Source: Sipunculus nudus (Eukaryota; Annelida; Sipuncula; Golfingiida; Sipunculidae). From it: a DNA stretch of 64,000 nucleotides. The notes under the pieces are model-generated. The model ran no database searches. It was not told the DNA's origin and was given only the letters and a program-made list of their open reading frames with translations. The stretch's first letter is position 1. Every line of letters starts with the position of its first letter. Made by a program: the position numbers and the translations under genes. Below, one piece after another: positions 1-11,366 of this stretch. The DNA lies in contig CM049309.1 of assembly GCA_026874595.1 (NCBI GenBank), forward strand, positions 15,528,576-15,592,575. Direction: 5' to 3'.

Positions 1-1082
1 CACCTCTACAAAAACATGATCTCTTGCCGTAATATTTGTGATAGCAAGAAAATTATCTTATCAGAAGAAAAAGAATTAAAAGAAAAATGTTCTTTACTAT
101 AAAATGAAAATTCCACTTCCCAGAAAATGTTCTTGTCATAAGATATTTCTTTCTCATAGCAAGAAAATTTTGGGGTGTGTATAAATAATTAATCTCTGCT
201 GTCTTTCACAGTGCACGCTTTCATAGAATGTTTATCTCACACAACACATCTTGAGAGACTTTTAAAATAATCTTGGGTATCATCAGCAGACACAGGACTT
301 TAAAAAACAAGTTTCTTACATGAAGCAGGGTTCGAAATTAACCATCAATTATCAACCAGGTGAAGGTGAAATTAAATCAACACAAATAGCAACCACTTAC
401 TGCGGCCCATCAATACGTAATTAATATTTGGCAGTGCCTGGGTTTAAGGTTGTAATACGTTTGAAGACCCTGAGGATATGACGGCTGACCTGTTTGGAAA
501 AATCTCACGTCTTAAACAAATCATTTGTCCGTATTGTATTTATGTGCGTTTTTTATATAAAATCCATGTCGCAGTTCATAGTTCATTATTTCCCTTAACG
601 CCTCTGTTGCATCTTGGGAACAGTTTCAGTTTTGACAAATATATCAGATTTATCTACCTGCTTCCAAATGCTTTTCCTTATAAAATCTATTCTTAAACGT
701 CAAAACGTCACTGGGATTCAGATTAACAATCTCAGATTTAATTGTATATATTGTAGGTTAACAAATTATGTATAGTTATATATCGATGGGACCTAGATCA
801 ACAATCGACAATTTTAGTTCATCTCACTTCTATCCAGAATATCCAACATGTAATCCTCATGTATGCGTTTTATATAACGAGATATGTCAGTCTGACAAAA
901 AATATATATGATCGATAAGTGAGTTGTATACATCACTTGGTGGTTCATACACTCTGGTGGGTTTCCGGTTTAATCCACATATGAGACAGTATCAGTTTTA
1001 TACAACACTATCATCACTGAACAAACGCCTCATCGTCGAGTGCTCCTTTTTACATGTTCCTGTTTAACGCTCTCACGGAGTT
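1..1082. other. 3' flank of the neurensin-like gene
   Basis: No reading frame resembling a known protein was seen. The stretch probably contains the 3' UTR of the minus-strand gene that ends at 1083. A weak minus-strand ATTAAA (plus strand TTTAAT near 970) is the only poly(A)-signal candidate noted close to the stop. The leftmost 180 bases repeat the string ATAGCAAGAAAATT twice and are otherwise unremarkable AT-rich DNA. Confidence 0.4.
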
Positions 1083-1922
1083 TCAGTCTTTGTAGGGTAC
1101 CATTCCCTCTTGCGTCACCACCGATTCCAACGTCTTTCTGTCCGGCTGTACCTCACTGAGTTTTGCAGTATATGGCACAGTCATTTCAATTGGACTTTTC
1201 GGTGGTTTCTCTGGAGAGTGGGCCCGAACCATGAATGGTTTCTCCTTTCTGTCGTCCTCACAGTAGTTGTAGAGGAAACTTGGGAACAGCAGCGCCACCG
1301 TGAGAGTAAGCCCTCCGATACAGAACAAAATCAAACCAACTAACTTGCAAACATTCAGATTAAAGTTGAAGTTGATGGCTTTGCGGTCGATAACTTCTAC
1401 GTTTTCTTCTGTCGTGTTTACGACAATCTGTCGCTGCGGCACCAGATAACCGACAAGAACTCCCACAATTCCAAACACCAAAAAGTTGGCCCCGATCCAG
1501 ACGAACACTTTCCACCAGACGGATGCGCAGCGCCGCCTGCGGGGGAAAGGGTGCAACAGGTATCGCATGTCGTCATCATCCTCGTATATCTCAGGGTCCC
1601 GATAGAAGTGAGTGTCGTAAAAGTGGTCAAGATAAGATTTCACTCCGAAGGAATATGGACAACCGGACGTCCGGCGAGGTTCTCCAGGTTGGTCCTCCCC
1701 TTCTTCATCTACCTTATCCAAAGATGGATTCCGTTTCAGGCGTTCCCGCTTTCCAACCGGGCGTTTATGCTGAGGGGCGTCGCCATTGCCATCACTGACG
1801 TTACCTTTGGTTGAATCTGGACTGCTCTCACCGTCTTCATACTGCCCAGCACCATACGTCGTGTTGTTATTGGCGGCCGTGGTTTCGAGCAAGCCGTCTG
1901 ATTCCCTGACATCAGCAGACAT
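1083..1922 (-). CDS. Neurensin-like two-pass vesicle membrane protein, 279 aa
   Basis: An intact frame runs from ATG (1922-1920) to TGA (1085-1083). The N-terminal ~90 residues are acidic, polar and probably disordered. Residues 92-103 read FGVKSYLDHFYD, close to the YGVRSYLHQFYE-type signature of vertebrate neurensins. A basic RRRRCASVWWKV stretch (128-139) leads into a first membrane helix (about 136-161) ending GYLVP. Residues 162-190 form a short loop. A second helix (about 192-214) begins CKLVGLILFCIGG, matching the family's KLxGxxLFCIGG block. The ~65-residue C-tail is charged and proline-rich. No signal peptide is seen. Vertebrate neurensins are about 195-204 residues, so the extra length is mostly the N-terminal region. 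Known members are neuronal small-vesicle proteins linked to vesicle transport and neurite growth; that role here is inferred from family membership. The high GC and conserved blocks leave little doubt it is a real gene. Confidence 0.88.
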   Translation of the reverse strand: MSADVRESDGLLETTAANNNTTYGAGQYEDGESSPDSTKGNVSDGNGDAPQHKRPVGKRERLKRNPSLDKVDEEGEDQPGEPRRTSGCPYSFGVKSYLDHFYDTHFYRDPEIYEDDDDMRYLLHPFPRRRRCASVWWKVFVWIGANFLVFGIVGVLVGYLVPQRQIVVNTTEENVEVIDRKAINFNFNLNVCKLVGLILFCIGGLTLTVALLFPSFLYNYCEDDRKEKPFMVRAHSPEKPPKSPIEMTVPYTAKLSEVQPDRKTLESVVTQEGMVPYKD

Positions 1923-1993
1923 GATTTTTTTTTCTTTTTTGTAAGCAGAGGAAAGTTGATCTGGATCTGGTCGCTAAATGCTTGGCTCTTCTG
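1923..1993 (-). other. 5' UTR segment and splice acceptor of the neurensin-like gene
   Basis: Reading the minus strand, a pyrimidine-rich run ending TTTTTATTTCAG occupies the bases down to 1991-1993 and is followed by AAGAGCCAAGC and a purine-rich leader to the ATG at 1922. This fits a 3' splice site, so the coding exon probably begins at 1990 with a 68-base untranslated leader. The upstream exon has not been placed with confidence. The GC-rich patch near 10.85-10.99 kb is one candidate. Confidence 0.5.
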
Positions 1994-3565
1994 AAATAAA
2001 AATATAACATATCATGTACAGTCTGTTCCAGTATTTAAAGATGTACCAAATGATCATAGATATATTCTAAATTTCTTTGCAAATTTCTCTGAAAAATAAA
2101 TATGCAGACAGCCAAGAGATATAAACGCTGGTATTTTGGTTTAGTAAAAAGCGTGGTTTGCAAATTATGTGAAAGCGATGTCATCCTTGCAGATTCATGA
2201 CTGAAGCATTAAAACGGTGTCTAAATATTTGCTCATGTCACAGTTTTCATCCACCTTGAGCTTAAGCTTTTGTGGTTATTATTTTATAGCGTGACTCCGC
2301 TCAATTAATATGTATTTTTGAAAATAAACACTCCATAATTTATTTAGTGGGCAGCTGGTATATGGGCTAAAAATAAAATATTGACAGTTCTACTGAACCC
2401 AAATTCAACGTGAATACTACACAGAAACAAAGGCTATCGCCAAGCATTGCTCCCCTGACAGTGCTATAGAGTTAAAAGTCAATATGAATGTATATGTTGA
2501 AGGGCAGCCAGACAGAATCGTTAACTTCTTTGCAGCAAACTATTGCTTCTCCTTGATTTCCCACTTGATTTCTCACACGGATAAAACAAAACAACACAGT
2601 AAATTATGTCTTAAATCACCAAATGGTCGAAAGGTCTGTCCGAATTTGGAATGGTTGCTATTACTAAGCCAAAACATGACCATATTGCCAGTCTATGAGG
2701 TATGCGATGTACTAAGTTATGGAGGGTTGCGGGTTTCTCAACTTCGCCGGTGCTTAACTACCTCCATCTCCTAATTCGCAGAGGCCCTGGTTACTAACTA
2801 CGTGACTTGCCTAAGAGCCATAGGGTGGCGTCTACAACATAGGCCCGCTACCTAGACAAGTGATTTTATGTTCCAAATCTGACCCATCGGGCCGCCTTAA
2901 TCTTTATAATCCGGGCATTACTAGGGAAGTACACATATGGTGCAGAAGGGGTGAGCCTATTTGATGGTATATGAAATATCCTACAAATTGACATAAGTAT
3001 GCCATGACTTTATATTACACAAAAACAAAGGCTGTCTCCAAGGACAAACAGCACGATTGGGTGCCCCTTCACATGAGCATGACTCCCACTTATCAAACTG
3101 GATCTGGACGAGCGGTCATTCACTTCACATAACCAAATGAATTATACCCTGGCGCATTATTGGATGCATTACCGAACAAATGAATTACTATCCCCGCACT
3201 AAATCTAAAATATTTCAGCCTGCAGCGCTTTGCATCACTGATAAACTGACAACAGAAACATCTGCTGGCGGGCCCTGTCCCAATCACCACTCTCCAGTGA
3301 ATAATAAAGGTAATTGGTGACCATACACCCGGGGAAGCTCTTTGGTAGAGCCAGGAGGCCCTTATATATAAATAATCCATGAAATCATCACTGGAACAGC
3401 CATGGTGACTCAACAGTTAAGGTATAAATATTATCTAACGTGAAATTGACCCCTAATTTTCCAGTTTTAAATGGAAAATGTTCAACAGTATTTGGCAATT
3501 CTAATTTTTTAAAATTTTGTTCCCTCGGTGAAATAATTGAATTTCATTGATCACGTATATTAAGC

Positions 3566-3567
<2 letters not shown>
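1994..3567. other. Intergenic or 5' intron, no feature recognised
   Basis: AT-rich sequence with frequent stops in all frames. No domain, transposon end or RNA gene was recognised. It may belong to the first intron of the minus-strand neurensin-like gene. Confidence 0.4.

Positions 3568-3617
<50 letters not shown>
3568..3617. repeat. (AT)n microsatellite
   Basis: About 50 bases of uninterrupted alternating AT. It produces apparent Ile-Tyr repeat reading frames on both strands that should not be read as genes. Confidence 0.97.
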
Positions 3618-3620
<3 letters not shown>

Positions 3621-3647
3621 GACATTTCCGTTGTCAATTCTTTTTAT

Positions 3648-3765
3648 TAGATATGTATTGGACTCGAACTCGAGGAAGTTGGACTTGGATTCTAGCGCCG
3701 AGGACTCTGATTTGGACTTGGATGGTTTGGAGTCGCCTGCATCACTGGTGGTAGTTGCTTCATAA
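3648..3765. repeat. GACTC/GACTTGG-rich transposon end
   Basis: Short direct repeats of GGACTC, GGACTTGG and GAGTC lead to CATCACTGG at about 3746-3754. The same subterminal motifs and terminus appear in the element at 35822-36225 and in the patch at 30417-30880, so this is probably one end of a family member. The opposite end was not found. Superfamily is unassigned; hAT elements often have this kind of subterminal repetition. Confidence 0.4.
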
Positions 3766-3780
3766 GATAACTCCCGCAAT

Positions 3781-4092
3781 CATGAACGGAATCCCATGAA
3801 ATTGTCAGGGCACATCTTGAATGGGCCAATGAACAATCGATGAGATTTTTGTGTGGGTCTGGCTCATAATCCGGATACAGGAAGGGCTTCCAAGAATATC
3901 ACAAATGAACCAGGGAATATAAGGGCCGAATAGATTAATGCAAACATTTGTTTTGGGAGGGGGGAGGGGGACTATTCGCCAGTTATCTTGGGAAAATAGG
4001 CCAATAGATGAATGAAAACACGAGTTGCGGAGTATCCCTCGTTAAACACCGTCCACCAGGCAGAGGCCTGCATTCCTAAGAATGCATATTTC
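3781..4092 (+). repeat. Dispersed repeat, copy 1 (partner at 11762-12022)
   Basis: Shares ordered blocks with 11762-12022: TGAACGG..TCCCATGAAATT, TCAGGGCAC, GTGTGGGTC, GGCTCAT, CCGGAT, then GAATGAAAACAC, GTTGCGG and GAATGCATATTTCTA. This copy carries an extra G-rich block near 3954-3972. The alignment is colinear and diverged. No terminal repeat or coding capacity was recognised. Confidence 0.7.
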
Positions 4093-4707
4093 TAGTTTAT
4101 GAATGTGGGCTTGTCACTCTATGATTTACTTTTTGTCTCTTACATACACACATGTTAGATATTTTATATAGTAATATAAAGCATAATACAACACTACTGA
4201 GGGTACCCAACCAGAGGTGAATTAAGATTCCGGAATTCGGTGCACATTCACTCAATGTGTCCTCAATCTGGTTAGAAGACGAGAAAATATTAGTTTCTGA
4301 CGCGATGTCTGCTATTCATGATAAAGGTCATCGATTAGTCACAATAAGAAGAGTATGACCACAGACGTGCTGCTTTTAATGGCCTCCACCAGAACACATG
4401 TGGACCATGATCTACAAGGCATATTAAGACATATTTGATCTATATGATAGGTTGTCCATATTTGTGACACCCCAGAAAACATGTTGACGTTGGGGCCACG
4501 TTGGCTGTAAGGAGATGTATCGTCGTTGGGAAACGTACGTTTGGTTCACACACAAAATGGTTGGTATATGCCGACCGAACAGAGCTGCTTGCTGTATGTC
4601 GCTCAACTATTATATAAACGGCCTCGTCAAGTGCATCATTTTGTTTGTGTTTTAATATAAACGCTACAAAGCACCTTTATATTGATACGGTGTTGTTATT
4701 TTTTTAA

Positions 4708-5499
4708 GGGACAATCACCTATAAAGCATGTTGAAGTAACACGAAAAATAGTTTCTTCTCTTAACAGAAAAATATGTATGTGCCAAAATATTGCCTTGAC
4801 ACTGTTTACTAGCACCTGTAAACGCGTGTTAAATACAGTGGACCGGGCGCGATCACAGGTGTCAACCTTAAAAACAGCGCGTGGGTACGTGTGCATCGCG
4901 GAGCCATAACACGTGTCAATCAGGAGATGCCCTGACTGACTTGACCCAAAAAAATGTAATACATGTTCCCGCTGATTGAAACACCGCGTGTTGTGGCTCA
5001 CAATCGGGCCTCCAGTCAGGCGAGGTTGTTATGGTAAACAGACACAAGTGGAATGTGTTTACTAAAACATAGAGCCATAAGGGGGCAGGACGTGGCCTCG
5101 TGGTTAAGGCTTTTGACTTCGGATCTGAAGGTCCCCGGTTCCTACCCCGCTGGTGCCTCAATGGCACAATGGTTTAATCTCCCTTCAACCTCAGAGATTC
5201 GCTTTAATATCTTAACAGCAGGTTATGACTTCTGGATTATTCCTAACCCCGTGCACAGAAAACCTGAAAGGTTTAATAATAACATATCATCCTTATCGTA
5301 TGGATCATCCTCATTCAATAGACAGTGCCAGGGACCTATCCTTAAAGAAAAAGGAAAAAACAACAACAACAACAACAAAAAACAGCCGTATGTGAGGTAC
5401 TGAGACTGTGTGCTGAAATTGTTTTTCTGGGACACTTATAAAGCAAACTGAACTGATAGTGTGAAAGAATAGGCATAGTATTGCGTCTACTTATCTCCC
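4708..5499. mobile_element. TTAA-type TIR element, copy 1, carrying a nested SINE
   Basis: Bounded by TTTAA-GGGA on the left (4703-4711) and TCCC-TTTAA on the right (5496-5504), which suggests a TTAA-class target duplication (piggyBac- or Kolobok-like cut-and-paste elements). Its interior aligns along its length with 60758-61245: shared blocks include AATAAAGCATGTTGA-like, GTGTCAAC, CAGGAGATGCCCTGACTGACTTG, ATACATGTTCCCGC and GTAAACAGACACA. The length difference of about 304 bases is accounted for by the SINE at about 5081-5385. It has no transposase frame, so it is non-autonomous. Confidence 0.7.
5081..5385 (+). mobile_element. tRNA-derived SINE
   Basis: The head carries a pol III box A (TGGCCTCGTGG, 5093-5103) and a box B-like GGTTCCTACCC (5137-5147), spaced as in a tRNA gene. 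The body ends in an A-rich (CAA)n tail at about 5352-5385. The element at 60758-61245 lacks exactly this block, so the limits come from comparing filled and empty sites. It is not a functional tRNA, because the arms do not continue into an acceptor-stem partner. Confidence 0.75.
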
Positions 5500-5504
5500 T
5501 TTAA

Positions 5505-5891
5505 TGGTTTGAACTGTAATGTTTTATTAATATATCTAACTTCTGTTCTGGAATAAAATGGAGGAGTATTTGTTTTTTCCACAACTTTTATTTTTTTTTT
5601 AACTTAAAAAAATTACTTTTTAGCAGCTTTTATCTCTTTTTACCTCCGTAAAAACAAACCTTTATGTATTATTAATTTGTTTTTGATTACTTTTAAATAT
5701 TTTTTTATTGACTAGTATGTTTTATTTTATACTGCTATCTACGGGCCCTCCAGTATGTCTGTCTTACGTTTTGATAACGTTAGCTTACGAAGGTATATAT
5801 CAATGAATATGTATCTGAGAAAGCCAAAGGAAACTGTTGTCCATATATAACTTTCCGGTTAAAATTGGCACGTATTAACACCCCCGAGTGG
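5505..5891. other. AT-rich spacer, nothing recognised
   Basis: T-rich and A-rich runs without an open frame or a recognisable element. Confidence 0.4.
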
Positions 5892-7543
5892 CAGGGTTGG
5901 GGTAATTGTAATGTGTAATAGTAATTACCTGTAATTAATTGAATTTTTCAAGTATTTGAATGTAATTTGTAATTTAACAAAATTCAATTACAATTAATTG
6001 TAATTGTAATGATTACAAGGGTTAAAATAGGTGTAATTTCAATTACTTTTCAATTACTTTCCAAATTCATGACATAGCACCATACCTTATACCTCATTCC
6101 TTTGCACTGTTTATTAAAACACTTTTGGGTAAGGATTATAAGCTATTATTATTGAATAAATGGTACCCATATATATAATAAATATAGTAATTAGTATGCG
6201 TTTTAAGTTATACTGGTCTTTTATTTTGCAAATGCTTCCACTGCAATGTAGATAAAGTAACAAGCTTCCATAATGTACACCTGTCCAGAGCTACACTACA
6301 AAAAGTGTGGGCTTGCTACATTTCACTCTTTCACTAAAATGGAGGCTGGAACATACTCATACCGATCTGATTATATCAGTGTTTATCTGCTAATTAGCAG
6401 ACACTGAGGGAGTCACAGGAACAGAAGAGGCTAATGATCTGGGATGCTGATATCAGAATTACCTCAAGTCAATAACCCGTGAGGTAAATAGAGATAGGTA
6501 TCAAGATAGCAGAGTTGTCTTAGTTGGCTGGCTCTAACATTTGAACAGTCTCTACTGTTTCCTATGACCAGAGACTCTGGGCAGTGTATAATGGTTTTAC
6601 TATCTATCATACATAAGAAGATAACCATTGTGAATGCACTGGATTTTCATTACCCTTTCCTATCAATAATTTCAATTTCATTGCATCAAATAGTCATATA
6701 TTTTATATTCACCATGAATGCATGAATATATTTTTATATGAAATATTCACATGTTATTTTTGCATCAATGAGTTTAGTGAAATCACATTGGATTTAATTC
6801 CAATTCAATGTTTATGACATAACTTTAATCAGCATTGATAGTAAAGAAATTAGGATTTATGAGTGGATTCATGTATAGGATTACTGTATAGGATTAAGGT
6901 AGCCCCTAATAAGATTTTCCATCAGCAGAAGTTTGAACCTGCAACAATTATTACCACATGTGCTCTAACTGGTCAGATGCCAGTGTTATCAAAAAGCAAT
7001 CCTGATAAAAGAAAATTAGATGGATTTTTTTGCACAAATGACTTTAAGATCATATGTTTAAAATATAGTTTACCCATATGTGCTTTCAGGTATCTCTATT
7101 TTGTGTCAAAACACTTATTCAGCAAATGTTTCAATCCCTGATACTATAAACAATACACGCAATGTTCATATATGATAATGACAGCCAGTTTTGCCTTGCC
7201 ATAAGAGTAAAAAAGTGTAAATTTCAAAATAATGCAATGATATATTATCATAAGTATAGCTATTGTGCACTTTAATATATGACACCAGACTGGATATGTA
7301 TTGTTTGCAGTTTTTCCTTTCATAAATTTGACAGTTGGCCTTTCTGCCATGATACTTTACATGAACCATGCCTCTGTATATTATAATTATTTGTAAATTA
7401 ATTAAATGTAATTAATTACTTTTTAAAAGTAATTATAATTTAATCATTAATTTAAGTAATTTGCAATTTTAATTGTAATTGGGATTTTTGGAAGTAATTG
7501 AGATTGTAATGATTACTTTTCAATGTAATTGGCCCCAACCCTG
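5892..7543. mobile_element. Non-autonomous hAT-like transposon, long copy
   Basis: Starts CAGGGTTGGGGTAATTG and ends CCCCAACCCTG in inverted orientation. The subterminal regions are packed with TGTAATTG/CAATTACA repeats in both orientations. It is flanked by near-identical 8-bp direct repeats, CCGAGTGG (5884-5891) and CCGTGTGG (7544-7551), the target-duplication length expected of hAT elements. The interior of about 1.3 kb shows no transposase-like frame. A shorter relative at 51300-51992 shares both ends and the flanking interior blocks. Confidence 0.85.
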
Positions 7544-7998
7544 CCGTGTGGGGATGAATGTTAGGTCGCGCTGACTCATAAACCAGGATACATTTTATAT
7601 ATCACAATCCTCAAATCAACAAAGATGAAGTCATCATTAGATAACTATAGATATAGATGATGATATTTTAACGTTACAGTTGCTAATCACAAGTTAACGT
7701 GACACTAAATAGGTCTGCTTTCCATATTTGTAAGGTGGTTTTCCACAGGTCGGTTACCCCGCAGATAAACACATTATGAATCCATCTTTAATTGCCCATC
7801 TCTATCCAAAGTTACGAACTAAATACATTCATTGTGTAGACCGTGGGCCCGATTGATTGTCTGGAGGGGTAGATTCACGGTATTTAAATGTATACGGTTT
7901 CCATTACCTGTGGCACAATAAAACCATTCTGCTGTAATTTCATCCGTCAGACACAGACTCTTTTATGAGAATTTTTTTTAATGATTGTCGGAGTCACC

Positions 7999-8130
7999 TG
8001 GTACTGCGGTTGGTTTCATATTCGCGAGTTTGAATTTTCGCGATTTTGACTATTTCGGTGTATTCAATTTTCGCGTTTTCACTTTTTCAGTGTATATTTT
8101 TTTTCAGAACAGAAAGCTAACCACAGTATA
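7999..8130. repeat. TTCGCG-rich short dispersed element
   Basis: Begins ACTGCGGTTGGTTTC, has an interior of TTCGCGAGTTTGAATTTTCGCG, and closes near AACCACAGTA (8119-8128), an imperfect inverted match to its start. Related TTCGCG blocks occur at 15605-15993 and 43384-43495. Confidence 0.5.
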
Positions 8131-8211
8131 CAGCTGACAGTAGAGTAGAAGGGAGCAAAGTTCGGTTTATACATATCCTCTATATTCACTTTATATATCA
8201 TTATCATCCTA

Positions 8212-8282
8212 CTATAATTTAAGGATTAGGGCGTGGTAAAAAATTGTTATTCCAGTCTAACTTTGCCGATACATGTCCCCTA
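8212..8282 (+). repeat. Short dispersed repeat, copy 1 (partner 9101-9171)
   Basis: Blocks TATAATTT, GGCGTGG, GTTATTCC and GCCGATACATGTCCCC recur in order at 9101-9171 with modest divergence. No function is apparent. Confidence 0.6.
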
Positions 8283-8302
8283 ACCACTAAACTAAACTGC
8301 AA

Positions 8303-8369
8303 CAGGGGTGTAGCCAGGATTCTGGGAGGGGAGGGGGCCGAAATATTGGACAAAATAAGACACCTGAAG

Positions 8370-8468
<99 letters not shown>

Positions 8469-8784
8469 AAACACCTGACATAAAGAAATATCAGTTGTAC
8501 AAGAAGAATAAATAATGAAATATCATATTTGCAGAATCAAACCTAATGAAATATTGATATGAAATTAGCAAAAATAAATACATTAATTACTGCATATGCT
8601 ATGCTTTATATTGAAATAAACCCCAAATTTGCAGATGCGAGTGACAGGAATTTCATGTTGTTTAAAGAAAATTTTATCATTATTAGACTAAGTGAAATTC
8701 CCGGAGGACGGGAAGTACTAGATACGAGCGGGGAAAGGGAGGGGCCATCTGCCCCCCCCCCCCCCCCCACTTGCTACGCCTCTG
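8303..8784. mobile_element. TIR element with CAGRGGYGTAGC ends
   Basis: The left terminus CAGGGGTGTAGCCAGG and right terminus CTTGCTACGCCTCTG are inverted copies, followed inside by G-runs and C-runs respectively. TGCAA (8298-8302) and TGCAG (8785-8789) flank it as a possible 5-bp target duplication. The interior holds a (CT)n/(AT)n microsatellite and no coding frame. The termini resemble widespread hAT-like MITEs; I am less sure of the superfamily. Confidence 0.6.
8371..8468. repeat. (CT)n followed by (AT)n microsatellite
   Basis: A compound simple repeat inside the TIR element at 8303-8784. Confidence 0.95.
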
Positions 8785-10829
8785 TGCAGATAGATTCTCG
8801 CCTGGGCGCTGTCCTCGGAGGGCTCTACACAATACAACCAGAACATATCCCAGTACTTACATATAATGCATGGAAAAGGAATACTTGAAACAGTCTTGCT
8901 TGTAATAAATTGGTTCATGTCATTACAATATTAAAATTCATGTATATGCCTTGCCGTCTTCTGCTCCATAAAATATATCTCCATCATTTGAAACGTAAAG
9001 GTTGACACATTGTGGTAAGCTATTTTTGATGTTACGTTTGTGGCATAGACATATGCTACTAGTAGTTGATTTAGAATGTAGGTTAATTGTCCTATATCCC
9101 ACTATAATTTGGAGATTTGGGTGTGGAGCAGTAAAAGCGTTATTCCGCTACTGTGCCGATACACGTCCCCTGCCATCAAAATCTTAATAATTTCCCCTAG
9201 TTCTTGTAATATTTTTGTGTTGTAACCTGACAAGTTTTTTTCTCACAGTTTCTCGAAACTGCTCATTGGGCTATTATTTTGCGTACACACGTAAACCCGG
9301 AAATCACAGGACGTATGTCGGAATTATGTGTAAACGGCTAGCAAATATAGCGGGCGTTTTAGCTATTTGGGATTTTATCCTATTATTTAAGGGATATTTA
9401 TTTACATTATATATAAACGAAAAAAATTGAAAATTAAATCAAAAGAATCAAAGGAAATGGAAGAATTAACACTATAAAAAGAAATGGCACACATTCGGAC
9501 AAATAAATATACATACATATTGACAAAAAAAATAATATGGATGTTTCTCCTGTATATGTGTTGATATGTATATCTGAACATGCGTGCAGTACGTTAAACT
9601 GAAAAACATATACCCGTTCTTGCTTGGGTAACCTTTCGGAACCTATATGGTTCTTGTAGGAGCCTCTTGGCTCAACCTTATGGTTATGTGTGGTTAAAAT
9701 ATAAGAACCTTTTTTAGGGTTTTTGTGTTACATATTCTGTTCACTTAAGGCTGGTAATGTTTCCTGCGAATGGAAGCCAGAACTGGGGGGGGGGGTGTGT
9801 TAAAGGACCTTACAATATTAATTCGTATTAAACTAACTACTTAGCACCACTATTAGCCAAAGATAAGCCCTTGAAACTTTCATAAACATAGGTAATGCAA
9901 AGATGCAAAGAACCACCGTCAGTGACTATTTTTTGTTTCTCAACATGGCCGCATACACCGTGTTTACTAACAGCTTGTAAATAAACAAGGTTGTGCACTT
10001 GTCACAGAAACATCATAATGATTTTTTTTTAGCAGGAACTACCTCTTGTTCTTCAATATGTTCTCAAAGATGACAAGATATGACACACAAAAATCTACAG
10101 ATACGGCAGGTGAATAGCTGGATTTAAGCTGCAGTATGTTTACATTTATACACAGTCCTGTGTGCGAGGAATGCGCCCAAGATTGCACCACAGTCAGTTT
10201 TTCAATAATTATCCAGCATTTTTGAGTGTTTAATTAAGTTTATAATTAAGCTAATTTAGTCTGAGATTCATGCGATTCGGCCTCTCAACTTTACATTGTA
10301 GTTTGAGAGTGTGGTTGTAAACACTGTTGATTTCTGAAGACATATTTGTCACATTTATAACGTGTTTTAATACCTTGATAGATTCTGATTTGTATACTAT
10401 ATCTCTAGTTAATTTATTAGCACTTGGATCACATAATTTGTGTTTAACGGAAATAATATACAATACATAATGATTGATAATAAACATTTGATAAACTCTT
10501 GGTGACCTTAAGTATATTCTTGTTTTTGTAATAATCAACGTTATTCAGAATCGTCCTAAACGAAAATAGTGTATTAAAGACTTATTATTCAACATTTTAA
10601 AACGTTCTTCGTATTTGCATACCATTCTGTTTGTATTCTTAAGCAGAGAATAAAAGCCTGTTCGTGACAATAAGTCATGCAGAAAATCTGGTTCATTCAA
10701 TGTGTATACAATTCTTTCAAAATGTTCCTAATCAAATACAGATTGCCTTATAAATAACAAATCGGCGAGTCGTGGGAGACAAAAATTAAATCAGGCAAAT
10801 TCATGGTTCTGTCTCTCTATGAATTAGCC
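8785..10829. other. Intergenic, no gene recognised
   Basis: AT-rich, and stops close every frame quickly. It contains the second copy of the short repeat (9101-9171), a palindromic GAACCTATATGGTTC near 9640 and a short G run near 9786. No coding or RNA feature is supported. Confidence 0.4.
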
Positions 10830-10990
10830 CTATATAAGAAGAAGCATATGTCTGCTGGAAGATGTGCCGTTTCCAAGGCAACATCCTCCGAAATCCAACA
10901 CTTCTGTGATCACGGCCTCGGTGCCCCCCGCGGGTGGCCGGCGACCGGCGGCGCTAATCCCAACGTGTGACGCACAACAACGCCCACTCT
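10830..10990. promoter_or_regulatory. GC-rich island with X-box-like motif, candidate promoter
   Basis: A local GC-rich patch in AT-rich surroundings. It holds CTATATAAG at about 10829, an RFX X-box-like inverted repeat GTTTCCAAGGCAAC (10869-10882), a GC-rich core CCGCGGGTGGCCGG and a CRE half-site GTGACGCAC (about 10967). It could be the distal promoter or first exon of the minus-strand neurensin-like gene, whose coding exon has an upstream acceptor. It could also be an enhancer or a promoter of something unannotated. No transcript evidence is available from sequence. Confidence 0.3.
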
Positions 10991-11214
10991 CCACCTTTTC
11001 CTGGATACAGTTCATTTTCTTCTTTTAAAATAAACCAAAGAAACTCCAGTCAGGGGTTATACAGTAAACCTAAGATACCTGAAGTTATACCTGAGGTTAT
11101 ACCACGCACGAAGTGTTGAAACAGTACCGAGACACAATTAGAAAAGGTGATTGGGTTTACAGGCAACTATTTATGTTAAATCTTATAAGTCCGGCTTTGT
11201 AAACATCATAATAA

Positions 11215-11215
11215 C

Positions 11216-11274
<59 letters not shown>

Positions 11275-11303
11275 GTTTTTTACACACACAGATATATATA
11301 GAC

Positions 11304-11362
<59 letters not shown>
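11215..11362. repeat. (AAT)n and (AT)n microsatellites
   Basis: About 60 bases of (AAT)n to 11274, then a short unique spacer, then (AT)n from about 11309 to 11362. Confidence 0.96.

Positions 11363-11366
<4 letters not shown>

Noticed and set aside
1110-1814. Plus-strand frames overlapping the neurensin-like gene
   Set aside because: They are antisense shadows of the coding strand without family resemblance.
3547-3779. Ile-Tyr repeat proteins at this and other (AT)n tracts
   Set aside because: Translations of (AT)n microsatellites.
5085-5160. tRNA gene (box A and box B present)
   Set aside because: No closing acceptor stem or proper anticodon arm, and an A-rich (CAA)n tail follows; it is a SINE head. 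The same applies to 17776-17866 on the minus strand.
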